Origin: Opitutaceae bacterium
GTDB lineage: Bacteria > Verrucomicrobiota > Verrucomicrobiia > Opitutales > Opitutaceae
Assembly: GCA_005786775.1 (NCBI GenBank)
Contig: SYDD01000099.1
Coordinates: forward strand, 1 to 13,520
Length of the DNA: 13,520 bases
Direction of reading: 5' to 3'
The notes below the pieces were generated by a model. That model saw only the letters and a list, made by a program, of their open reading frames with translations. It was not told the DNA's origin and did not search any database. Each line of letters begins with the position of its first letter. Positions within the stretch are counted from its first letter, which is position 1. The translations under genes were made by a program, and so were the position numbers. Below are positions 1-7,202 of this stretch, piece by piece.

Positions 1-1
1 C

Positions 2-442
2 TGGCAACGCGGCGCGCGGCTGTACGACCAGGCGATCCGCCGGGCGCGCCTCGCCCTCGCGGCGCCGGGCGCCGTCCTCCCCCGCCTGCGGGGCGCCCTG
101 TGGCTGCAGGGCGAGGCCGACGCCACCGACGCGCGCTTTGCCGGCCACGAGGAGCGCCTGCTGCGGCTGGTGGACGACCTCCGCGCGGACCTCGGCGCGC
201 CCGGCCTGCCGTTCCTCGCCTGCACCATCGGCGAGCTGCGGCCCGACGCCGAGGGCCGCCGCGTCGCGGAGATGAACCGCCTGCTGCTCTCCCTCCCGCA
301 AAAGCGGGCGGGCACCGCGTGCGTCGACGCGCGCGACCTGCGGACGCACCTTGGGGACGCGGTGCACTTCGACACCGCGGCGCAGGAGGAGATCGGCCGC
401 CGCTACGCCGCGCAGTACCTCGCGCTGGCCGGCGTGGGCTGA
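2..442 (+). CDS. SASA/CE6-like carbohydrate esterase (SGNH hydrolase), C-terminal part
   Basis: The 5' end lies outside the window; 146 codons remain, ending in TGA at 440-442. The visible part contains LWLQGEADA (encoded near 98-124), which matches the W-x-QGE-x-D block of the SASA family (sialate O-acetylesterase / carbohydrate esterase family 6). Near the C-terminus is DAVHFDTAAQEEIGRRYA, the block that carries the catalytic histidine (HF) followed by a glycine-RYA helix, as in SGNH hydrolases. Members remove acetyl groups from sugars such as sialic acid or xylan and are usually exported; the signal peptide would lie upstream of the window. The catalytic serine block is also outside. The gene is in the same direction as the sigma factor 78 nt downstream, but joint transcription is not shown. 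The family is fairly sure, the substrate unknown. Confidence 0.8.
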   Translation, partial: WQRGARLYDQAIRRARLALAAPGAVLPRLRGALWLQGEADATDARFAGHEERLLRLVDDLRADLGAPGLPFLACTIGELRPDAEGRRVAEMNRLLLSLPQKRAGTACVDARDLRTHLGDAVHFDTAAQEEIGRRYAAQYLALAGVG

Positions 443-520
443 GGTGCGGCCCAGTGCCAGCGGGGCTTTGGCCTTGTCTGGCCGGCTGAACTCGCGACGC
501 TCCCCGCCGCCCCGATCCCG

Positions 521-1066
521 ATGCCCCCGAGCGATCCCGAGAGCGCCCGCTGGTTCCGCGAGCACGTCCAGCCGCACGAGCCGCTCGTCCGCGGCTGGCT
601 CCGGGGCCGGCTGACGAGCGAGAGCGACGTCGACGACGTCGTGCAGGAGGCCTTCATCCGGCTGCTGCGGGCGCGGGAACGCCAGGCCATCGCCTCGCCC
701 AAGGCCCTCCTCTTCACGATCGTGCGCAACCTCGCGCGCGACCATTGCCGGCATCGCGACGCCTTGCCGCTGGAACCTTTAGCGGAGGACGACGAGTTGG
801 CCGTCTTCACCGAGGACGGCGGTCCGCCCGAGACCGTCGCCCACCGCCAGGAACTCGAACTCTTGACCGAAGCCATCCAGTCCTTGCCCGACCGCTGCCG
901 GCAGATTTTCACCCTGCGCAAGGTCTACGGTCTGCCGCAGGCCGAGATCGCGCGGCAACTCGGGATCTCGGAGCACACGGTGTCGGCCCAGCTGACCATC
1001 GGGGTGCGGAAGTGTACGGCGTTTCTGGAACGGTACCGGCGGGAACGGGAGGGCCGGTGGCCGTGA
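521..1066 (+). CDS. ECF sigma factor, FecI type
   Basis: A 181-aa RNA polymerase sigma-70 family protein of the extracytoplasmic-function class, which directs RNA polymerase to a small set of target promoters. Region 2 covers about residues 10-80: SESDVDDVVQEAFIRLLRA is the core-binding helix pattern and ALLFTIVRNLARDHCR matches the region 2.3-2.4 segment used for promoter opening and -10 recognition. Region 4 covers about residues 122-173, with LPDRCRQIFTLRKVYGL and a helix-turn-helix QAEIARQLGISEHTVSAQL for the -35 element. Size and two-domain layout are typical of the family. The ATG sits in a CCCGATG context without a Shine-Dalgarno sequence. The stop overlaps the GTG of the FecR gene, so the two should be translated together. 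The FecI assignment rests on the neighbours (FecR and a receptor with an STN domain) as well as on sequence. Confidence 0.93.
   Translation: MPPSDPESARWFREHVQPHEPLVRGWLRGRLTSESDVDDVVQEAFIRLLRARERQAIASPKALLFTIVRNLARDHCRHRDALPLEPLAEDDELAVFTEDGGPPETVAHRQELELLTEAIQSLPDRCRQIFTLRKVYGLPQAEIARQLGISEHTVSAQLTIGVRKCTAFLERYRREREGRWP
1047..1053 (+). promoter_or_regulatory. Ribosome binding site deciding the FecR start
   Basis: A purine run GGGAGGG lies inside the 3' end of the sigma factor gene, 9 nt before GTG 1063 and only 3 nt before GTG 1057. The spacing favours GTG 1063, whose last two bases overlap the sigma factor stop codon (GTGA). It is the clearest Shine-Dalgarno-like site at any gene start in this window. 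Confidence 0.5.
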
Positions 1067-2103
1067 TCCCCGGACCCGACACGCCCCGGGAGCCGCGCGA
1101 CCCCGTCCTCGAGGAGACCGCGGCGGGCTGGCTGGTGCGGCAGGACCGCGGCCTCACGCCAGCCGAGCAGGACGAGTTCCTCCAATGGCTCGCCGCCCGC
1201 CCGGAACACCGCGAGGCGCTGGACCGGCACCGCCAGCTCTGGCAACGATTCAACGCGCTCGACCGCTGGCGGCCGGCCCACAGCGCCACGCCGAACCCGG
1301 ACCTGCTCGCGCGCCGGCCCTCGCGGCGACCACTCTGGCTCCTGCCGTCCGCGGCATTGGCGGCAGCTGCGGCCGTGGCTCTGATCGTGCTCCTGGGCGA
1401 TGCGCCGGCCCCCGCGAGCACCGGACCCTTGGCCCTCGAGGCAACCGCCTACCGGCGGGAGATTTTGCCCGACGGCTCCGTGCTGGAACTGAACCGCGGC
1501 GCGCACGCCGTGGTGCAGTTCTCCCCCGACGAGCGCCGGGTGCTGCTCGCCCACGGCGAGGCCCAGTTCGCCGTGACGAAGGATCCCCGCCGACCCTTCG
1601 TGGTGCGGGCGGCAGGGGTCGACGTGCGCGCGGTGGGCACGGCCTTTCACGTCCGTCTGGCCGGGGAACAAGTCGAGGTGCTCGTCACCGAGGGCCGGGT
1701 CCGCCTGTCCCCACCCCGACCCGCCCCCGGAAACGCCGGGGCCGAACCGCCCGCCCCGCTCGTTGAACTGGGCGCCGGGCAGCGGACCGTCCTCGCGCCG
1801 GGCCCCAGCCTTACGCGGCCCCCGGTGTTGCCCGCGTCACCCGCGGAAGTGGCCCGCCTGCAGGATTGGGCGCCCCGGATGCTGGAGTTCGACGGCACGC
1901 CGCTCGTCGAGGTCGTCCACGCGTTCAACCAACGCAACGCGGTCCAGCTGGTGGTGGCGGACGACCCCCTCCGCGCCCTGCCCATCGTGGCCACCATCCG
2001 GTCCGACAATCTCGAGGGCTTCGTGCGCCTCTTGGAGGCGACGCTCGGCGTGCGGGCGGAGCGGTCGGAACCGGGCGTCATCACCCTGCGGACCACCCGC
2101 TGA
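1063..2103 (+). CDS. FecR-type anti-sigma factor / transmembrane sensor
   Basis: A 346-aa inner-membrane regulator that holds the cognate sigma factor and receives the signal from the receptor's STN domain in the periplasm. Residues about 15-66 match the cytoplasmic DUF4880 helix domain (ETAAGWLVRQDRGLTPAEQ, then LAARPEHREALDRHRQLW). Residues 91-112 form one membrane helix (LWLLPSAALAAAAAVALIVLL). The FecR domain follows at about 126-215, with ILPDGSVLELNRGAHAVVQF and VRAVGTAFHVRLAGEQVEVLVTEGRVRL in two blocks. The last 75 residues, from LEFDGTPLVEVVHAFNQ, look like the C-terminal DUF4974/STN-like domain. The reading frame is open far upstream (from 745), but that part is a shadow of the sigma factor; GTG 1063 is chosen for its GTGA overlap and the purine run 9 nt upstream. 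GTG 1057 is possible. Confidence 0.93.
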   Translation: MIPGPDTPREPRDPVLEETAAGWLVRQDRGLTPAEQDEFLQWLAARPEHREALDRHRQLWQRFNALDRWRPAHSATPNPDLLARRPSRRPLWLLPSAALAAAAAVALIVLLGDAPAPASTGPLALEATAYRREILPDGSVLELNRGAHAVVQFSPDERRVLLAHGEAQFAVTKDPRRPFVVRAAGVDVRAVGTAFHVRLAGEQVEVLVTEGRVRLSPPRPAPGNAGAEPPAPLVELGAGQRTVLAPGPSLTRPPVLPASPAEVARLQDWAPRMLEFDGTPLVEVVHAFNQRNAVQLVVADDPLRALPIVATIRSDNLEGFVRLLEATLGVRAERSEPGVITLRTTR

Positions 2104-2171
2104 GGCGCGACGGCCCGGCCGAAAATTCCCTTAGCGTGAACGGCGCGCCCATCCGTCTTCCCCGGTGGTCC

Positions 2172-5100
2172 GTGCCGTCCCGATGCTCCCCTTACCCTGT
2201 CCGCCCGGCCTGGCGCCGCCGCCCCCGCGGCTGGCTGGCCGTCTTGCTCTGGCCCCTCGCGCTCGCCGGGGCAAAGCTCGCGCCGGAAACCGCGGGGCCC
2301 GCCGGGGAGGCACCCCGGTCCTTCGACGTCCCCGCCGGTCCCGCCCGCCTCAGCCTCAAGCTCACGGCGCAGCAGGCTGGGATGGAGATCGTGTTTGGGG
2401 CGACCGTGGCGGAGGGCGTGACCACGCCCGCCCTCCGCGGCGAATTCCCCCCGCGCCGCGCCGTCGAACGGCTGCTCGCGTCCACGCCGCTCCTGCTGGT
2501 CGTGGATACCCCGAGCGGGGTCTGGAGCGTCGTCCGACGCCCCCCGCCCACGCCGGCCGCTGAGGCCGCCCCGCCTTCCCCCCCGATGAACCCCCGCCCC
2601 GCCCTCGCCCGCCTCGGCACCTGGCTCGCCCTTGTCCTCGCCCCCGCCGCCCCGGGCGCCGCCGCCGAGACCGCCGCGCTCACCGGCCGCGTCCTCAACA
2701 CCACCACCGGGCAGTACCTCAACAACGCCCGGATCAGCGTCCGCGGGACCGACCTCGTGGCCTTCACCGACCAGACTGGCACCTACCGTCTGCCGCGCGT
2801 TCCGGCCGGCGACGTCACGCTGGAGGTCTTTTACACCGGGCTCGAGGCCCAGACGGCCGCGGTGGCCGCGCCCGCCGGGCGGACCGTGACCCGCGACTTC
2901 GACCTGCGCCGGACCGCCGCGCCGGGCGCCGGGGACGTCATCCGGCTCGACGCCTTCACCGTGTCGACGGGACGCGAGACCGACGGGCAGGCGATCGCGA
3001 TCAACGAGCAGCGGTTCGCGCCCAACATCAAGAACGTGGTCGCGGCCGACTCCCTGGGCGACGTGATGGACGGCAACATCGGCGAGTTCCTGAAGTACGT
3101 GCCGGGCGTCACGCCGGAGTACGACTACGAGGACGGGACCACGGTAGCGACGGTGTCGATCCGGGGGTTCGCGCCCCATATGGTGGCGGTTTCCAACGAC
3201 GGGGCCCAAATGGCCAACACGTCGAACGCGATGGGCGACTCGCGCGCGTTCTCCTTCAATCAGGCCTCGATCAACAATGTGGCGCGCATCGAGGTGGCGA
3301 AGGTGCCCACGCCGGCGCACCGAGCGGACTCGCTCTCGGGCTCCGTCAATATGGTCAGCAAGAGCGCGTTCGAGCGGAAGAGCGTGCAGTTCCGCTACAA
3401 CCTCAACCTGGCCGCCAACAGCGAGAACTTCGACCTCCGGCGCACGCCGCACACCACCGACGAGCGGGTGCGCAAGCTCCGCGCGGGCGGCAACTTCGAC
3501 CTCACGCTGCCGCTCGGCCCGCGCTTCGGGCTCGTGCTCACCGGCGCCGCCACCGAGCGCTACGCCAAGCTCCACTACTCGTACCGCACGTACAACACCA
3601 GCGCCGCGGGCACCGGCGCCACGCCCGCCCAGCCGTTCCTGCAGACCTACCGACTCCTCGACTCCCCACGCACGCTCGTGCGCCAGTCCCTCGGCCTGAA
3701 GGCCGACTGGCGCATCACGACCCACGGGATCCTCTCCGTCGGCGGCCAGGTGAGCGGCTTCCAGTCGACCCGCATCGCCACCGAGTTCACCGCGGGTGCC
3801 GGCACCGCCGCCACGCCGTCCGTGCCGGGCGGCGTGCCCCTCAGCTACGGCCCCGACTTCACCGTGGGCGCGACCGGCCGCGGCACGGTGACGCTCGGCG
3901 GCGCCACCTCCACCCACATCATCACCGGCGCCGAGGCCGCCAACGCCCGCTACCGCTACGACAACGGCGTCTGGAAGGTGAACCTCGCCGCCGACCAGTC
4001 CCGGGCCGAGGGTGGCTACCGCGACCAGTCCAAGGGCCACTTCCGCCAGATGGCCATCGGCCTCCGCAATCCCGCCCGCCTGGAGTTCCGCCAGATTAAC
4101 GGAGTCCGGCCCGAGAGCCTCCGCATCCTCGACAACGCCAACCGTGAGGTGGACCTGTACGACATCGCCAACTACCAGCTGGGCGCGGTGAACTCGACCC
4201 CGCGACGCACGCGCGAGGACTTCCGTTCCGCGTCCGCCGACGTCGGCCGGCGGCTGCCGTGGTTCGGGTTCCCGGTCTCCATCGAGGCCGGCGCCCAGCG
4301 GCGCGCGCAGACCCGCGACCTCCGCCGGCGCAACGAGAACTGGACGTACAACGGCCTCAACGGGGACCGCTCGCCCGCCCCGTTCGTCTCGCCAGTCTAC
4401 AAGGACCAGTACCACTACTTCGGCTTCCGCAACCTGCCCCACGTCTCGCCGCTCCTCGCCTACCGCGCGTACCTCGCCAACCCGGGCCTGTTCACCAAGA
4501 CGCCCGCCCAGCTCGTCACGGAGGAGACCTTCCGCATCACGAACTCCCAGCGGTTCGAGGAGACGGTCTCGTCCGCCTACGGACAGCTCGAGTTCAGCCT
4601 CCTGCGCTCCCGCCTGCGCGTGCTGACCGGCGTCCGCTACGAACGCACGGAGACCTCCGGGCTCGGGGCGCTGGTGAACCCCGCCGCAGTCTGGACGCGG
4701 AACGCCGACGGCAGCTTCGCCCGCAACGCCGCCGGGCAGCGGATCCGCCGGCCCGAGGCCGGGGCGGTGAACTCGATGGAGCAGCTGCGCCTCACCCACA
4801 CCGAGCGCGGCTTCCGCGCCGACCGCGGCTACGACGGCTACTATCCCAGCCTCCATCTCAGCTACACCGCCACCGAGCAGCTCGTAGCCCGTGCCGCCTA
4901 CGCCCGCACCTACGGGCGCCCGAACCTCAACAGCATCATCCCCACCGCCACCGTCGACGAGGCGGACCTCGACGGCGACCAGCTCGGCGATCCCGCCGTG
5001 GTCCAGGGCAACATCACGGTCACCAACACCGGCCTCCGCCCGTGGACCGCCGATAACTACGACCTCTCGCTCGAGTACTACACCCCCTCGGGCGGGATCC

Positions 5101-5711
5101 TCGGGGTGGGTTACTTCCACAAGGAGATCCGCGACTTCTTCGTGAACACGGTGCGGATCGCGTCAGCGGCCGACACGGAGCTGCTGGGGCTCGACCCGCG
5201 CTACGTGGGCTGGCGCGTGAGCACGACGCTCAACGGCGGCAACGCGCGGGTCTACGGCGCCGAGTTCAACCTCCGCCAGTCGCTCGCGGCACTGGGCGCG
5301 TGGGGCCGCCCGTTCAGCGTGTTCGCCAACGGCACGAAGCTCGTCCTGGAGGGCCCCAGCGAGGCCGCGTTCAACGCGTTCACGCCGGAGAGCCTCAACT
5401 GGGGCTTCAGCTACACGCGCCGCCCGGTGAGCTTCATGGCGAAGTGGAACTACCGCGGCCAGCGGCGCCTCGGCGCCCAGCCCCAGCTCGGCGCCGGCGC
5501 CTTCGAGTGGGACGATCGCCGCGTCACGCTCGACCTCAACCTCGAGTACCACCACCGCTCCTGGCTCCAGCTTTACGCCGCCGCCCAAAACGTCCTCAAC
5601 GCCCGCACGGTCACGCTTCGCTCGGGCCCGCAGACCCCCGACTTCGCCCGCAACTACCTGGTCGGCGCCTTCGGCGTCGGCCTCACCCTCGGCCTCAAGG
5701 GCAGCTTCTGA
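2172..5711 (+). CDS. TonB-dependent receptor with N-terminal STN domain, possibly two fused genes
   Basis: Outer-membrane active transporter, also the likely signal receptor for the FecR/sigma pair just upstream. Read from GTG 2172 it has 1179 aa: a basic segment and hydrophobic stretch at about 21-33 (WLAVLLWPLALAG), an STN domain at about 51-123 (SFDVPAGPARLSLKLTAQQ onward), a proline/alanine linker, a second signal-peptide-like segment starting at Met139 (ATG 2586; RLGTWLALVLAPAAPGAAA), a carboxypeptidase-regulatory-like beta domain at about 171-250 (TGRVLNTTTGQYLNNARI), a plug at about 286-397 (LGDVMDGNIGEFLKYVPGV, VSIRGF, VARIEVAKVPTPAHRADS) and a long beta barrel ending in the typical terminal Phe (LTLGLKGSF). 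The start is uncertain: GTG 2136 and GTG 2172 are in frame with STN, ATG 2183 is not. The receptor alone, from ATG 2586, would have 1041 aa, a normal length. The ligand is unknown. Confidence 0.88.
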   Translation: MPSRCSPYPVRPAWRRRPRGWLAVLLWPLALAGAKLAPETAGPAGEAPRSFDVPAGPARLSLKLTAQQAGMEIVFGATVAEGVTTPALRGEFPPRRAVERLLASTPLLLVVDTPSGVWSVVRRPPPTPAAEAAPPSPPMNPRPALARLGTWLALVLAPAAPGAAAETAALTGRVLNTTTGQYLNNARISVRGTDLVAFTDQTGTYRLPRVPAGDVTLEVFYTGLEAQTAAVAAPAGRTVTRDFDLRRTAAPGAGDVIRLDAFTVSTGRETDGQAIAINEQRFAPNIKNVVAADSLGDVMDGNIGEFLKYVPGVTPEYDYEDGTTVATVSIRGFAPHMVAVSNDGAQMANTSNAMGDSRAFSFNQASINNVARIEVAKVPTPAHRADSLSGSVNMVSKSAFERKSVQFRYNLNLAANSENFDLRRTPHTTDERVRKLRAGGNFDLTLPLGPRFGLVLTGAATERYAKLHYSYRTYNTSAAGTGATPAQPFLQTYRLLDSPRTLVRQSLGLKADWRITTHGILSVGGQVSGFQSTRIATEFTAGAGTAATPSVPGGVPLSYGPDFTVGATGRGTVTLGGATSTHIITGAEAANARYRYDNGVWKVNLAADQSRAEGGYRDQSKGHFRQMAIGLRNPARLEFRQINGVRPESLRILDNANREVDLYDIANYQLGAVNSTPRRTREDFRSASADVGRRLPWFGFPVSIEAGAQRRAQTRDLRRRNENWTYNGLNGDRSPAPFVSPVYKDQYHYFGFRNLPHVSPLLAYRAYLANPGLFTKTPAQLVTEETFRITNSQRFEETVSSAYGQLEFSLLRSRLRVLTGVRYERTETSGLGALVNPAAVWTRNADGSFARNAAGQRIRRPEAGAVNSMEQLRLTHTERGFRADRGYDGYYPSLHLSYTATEQLVARAAYARTYGRPNLNSIIPTATVDEADLDGDQLGDPAVVQGNITVTNTGLRPWTADNYDLSLEYYTPSGGILGVGYFHKEIRDFFVNTVRIASAADTELLGLDPRYVGWRVSTTLNGGNARVYGAEFNLRQSLAALGAWGRPFSVFANGTKLVLEGPSEAAFNAFTPESLNWGFSYTRRPVSFMAKWNYRGQRRLGAQPQLGAGAFEWDDRRVTLDLNLEYHHRSWLQLYAAAQNVLNARTVTLRSGPQTPDFARNYLVGAFGVGLTLGLKGSF
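2541..2588 (+). other. Junction between STN part and receptor: internal start and out-of-frame stop
   Basis: After the STN domain the frame continues through a proline/alanine-rich stretch into ATG 2586, which begins an ordinary signal peptide for the receptor. A TGA at 2561-2563 would end the STN part 22 nt before that ATG, but it is one base out of frame with it. A run of six C at 2540-2545 precedes the TGA. Either the two parts are truly fused, or a one-base slip in the C run separates an STN protein gene from the receptor gene. The sequence alone does not decide. Confidence 0.5.
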
Positions 5712-5740
5712 GCCAGCCACCCTTTAACCCGTCCGTCCCG

Positions 5741-7198
5741 ATGCCAACCCGCCGCCACTTTCTCCGCGCCGCCGCCACTGGTGCCATCGCCGGCCCCGTC
5801 GCGCTCGCCGTGCCCGGCCGCGCCGCCCCCGCCGGGACGGACACCCCTTTCCCCGCGTTCGCCCGGGGTGAGGTCCTCCGCACCGCCGCCGAGGCCACCC
5901 GGCCGGACCGGCTGCGCGAGGCCGCGCGCGACATCCCGGTTGCCGGCCGCTCCGACGTTCTCGTCGTGGGCGCCGGTCCGGCCGGCATCGGGGCCGCGCT
6001 CGCCGCCGCCCGCGCGGGCGCCTCCGTCCGGCTCCTCGAGTCCGCCGGTTGCCTTGGGGGGGTCTGGACCGCGGGAATGCTCACCAAGATCATCGACGGC
6101 GGGCGCAAGGAGGGCCTGATGCGCGAGATCCTGACGCTGATGGCCCAGCGCGGCAGCGACGTCGCGCGGAAGACGAAGGGGGAAATCTATGATCCCGAGC
6201 TGATGAAGCTCGTGCTGGAGGAGCTGTGCGTCACGGCGGGCGTCGCAGTACAGCTGCACACGCGGCTCACCGGCGCCGTCGTCGATCCGCGGAACCGGCT
6301 GACTGCGGTGTTCACGGAATCGAAGTCCGGCCGCCAGGCGTGGGTCGCGGAACGGTTCATCGACTGTTCGGGCGACGGCGATCTTGCCGCGCACGCGGGT
6401 TGCCGGTTCGACGTTGGCATCAACGCCCAGTGCGAGTGCCAGCCGATGTCGCTGATGGCCCTCCTGACGGGCCTGGATCCGGCGGCCGTCCCGGATTACA
6501 TCCGCGAAGTCGCGGGGGAGAAGGCGAAGCCGAACCTGCTCCGCCTGATGCACGACGCCGGGATCCGGCCCTCCTACAGCGGCCCGACGCTCCGGCTGCT
6601 GCACCCGGGCATCTTCTCGCTGATGACCAACCACGAGTACGGCGTGCCCGCCTACGACGCGGCCGCGATCACCGCCGCCACGCTCCGCGCCCGCCGCGAG
6701 ATCCACGACATCGTGCGCGACCTGCGCCGGATCGGCGGGCCTTGGCGGGATGTGGCCGTCGTCGCCACCGCCGAGCAGATCGGCGTGCGCGAGGGACGGC
6801 GCATCCGCGGCCGCGCGACGGTGACCGCCGCCGACATCAGCGCGGGCCGGAAACACGCCGACGCCGTGTGCCGGGTGAACTTCGGCTTCGACGTCCACAA
6901 CGTCCGCCCAGGCGTGATGTTCGACGGGACCGACGAGGTCGCGGAGGAGGTCCGCCGGCGTCGCGCCGCCGGCGCCAAACCCTACGACATCCCGCTCGGC
7001 GCGCTGATCGCCGCCGACGTCGACGGCCTAATGATGGCGGGCCGCTGTATCAGCGGCGACTTCATCGCGCACTCGAGCTACCGGGTGACCGGGAACGCCG
7101 TGCCGATGGGCGAGGCGGCCGGACTCGCGTCCGCCGTCTCATTGCACCGGGGCCGGCTGCCCCACGAGATTCCGTGGTCCGAGATCAAACCCGCCTGA
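5741..7198 (+). CDS. Exported FAD-dependent oxidoreductase with Tat signal (FAD_oxidored family)
   Basis: A 485-aa flavoprotein. Residues 3-12, TRRHFLRAAA, followed by an alanine-rich hydrophobic stretch, fit a twin-arginine (Tat) signal, which suits an enzyme exported after folding with FAD. Residues 73-100 hold the dinucleotide fold: VLVVGAGPAGIG, then the acidic end of strand 2 in VRLLE. FIDCSGDGDLAAHAG (near nt 6356-6400) is the conserved D-x-SGDGD-type block, and the C-terminal part MMAGRCISGDFIAHSSYRV...GEAAG is the second FAD contact typical of Pfam FAD_oxidored (PF12831). A CEC cysteine pair lies in NAQCECQPMSL. The gene begins 29 nt after the receptor stop and ends 4 nt before the next FAD gene, so it very likely shares their transcript. 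ATG 5741 has the CCCGATG context and directly precedes the signal. The substrate is unknown; family members are often found in polysaccharide-use clusters. Confidence 0.9.
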   Translation: MPTRRHFLRAAATGAIAGPVALAVPGRAAPAGTDTPFPAFARGEVLRTAAEATRPDRLREAARDIPVAGRSDVLVVGAGPAGIGAALAAARAGASVRLLESAGCLGGVWTAGMLTKIIDGGRKEGLMREILTLMAQRGSDVARKTKGEIYDPELMKLVLEELCVTAGVAVQLHTRLTGAVVDPRNRLTAVFTESKSGRQAWVAERFIDCSGDGDLAAHAGCRFDVGINAQCECQPMSLMALLTGLDPAAVPDYIREVAGEKAKPNLLRLMHDAGIRPSYSGPTLRLLHPGIFSLMTNHEYGVPAYDAAAITAATLRARREIHDIVRDLRRIGGPWRDVAVVATAEQIGVREGRRIRGRATVTAADISAGRKHADAVCRVNFGFDVHNVRPGVMFDGTDEVAEEVRRRRAAGAKPYDIPLGALIAADVDGLMMAGRCISGDFIAHSSYRVTGNAVPMGEAAGLASAVSLHRGRLPHEIPWSEIKPA

Positions 7199-7202
7199 AC
7201 CG

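Noticed and set aside
443..520. Possible promoter or terminator between the esterase and the sigma factor
   Set aside because: No convincing -35/-10 pair and no hairpin with a T-run could be seen in these 78 bases.
745..1062. Upstream extension of the FecR frame
   Set aside because: It overlaps the sigma factor in another frame and encodes arginine-rich sequence without FecR features; the GTGA overlap and ribosome site give a better start at 1063.
2104..2171. Possible sigma-dependent promoter around GAAAATTCCCTT (2121-2132) before the receptor
   Set aside because: It contains pieces resembling FecI-type elements, but they are adjacent instead of separated by a normal spacer, so the match is probably chance.
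1647..5120. Very long open frame on the minus strand (1157 codons) opposite the receptor gene
   Set aside because: It is a shadow of the receptor: strong G/C at third codon positions removes stops from one antisense frame. The translation is a low-variety mix of G, A, V, E and R without any domain.
5654..6898. 414-codon minus-strand open frame opposite the first FAD enzyme
   Set aside because: No recognisable domain, while the plus strand encodes a complete flavoprotein with Tat signal and FAD motifs.
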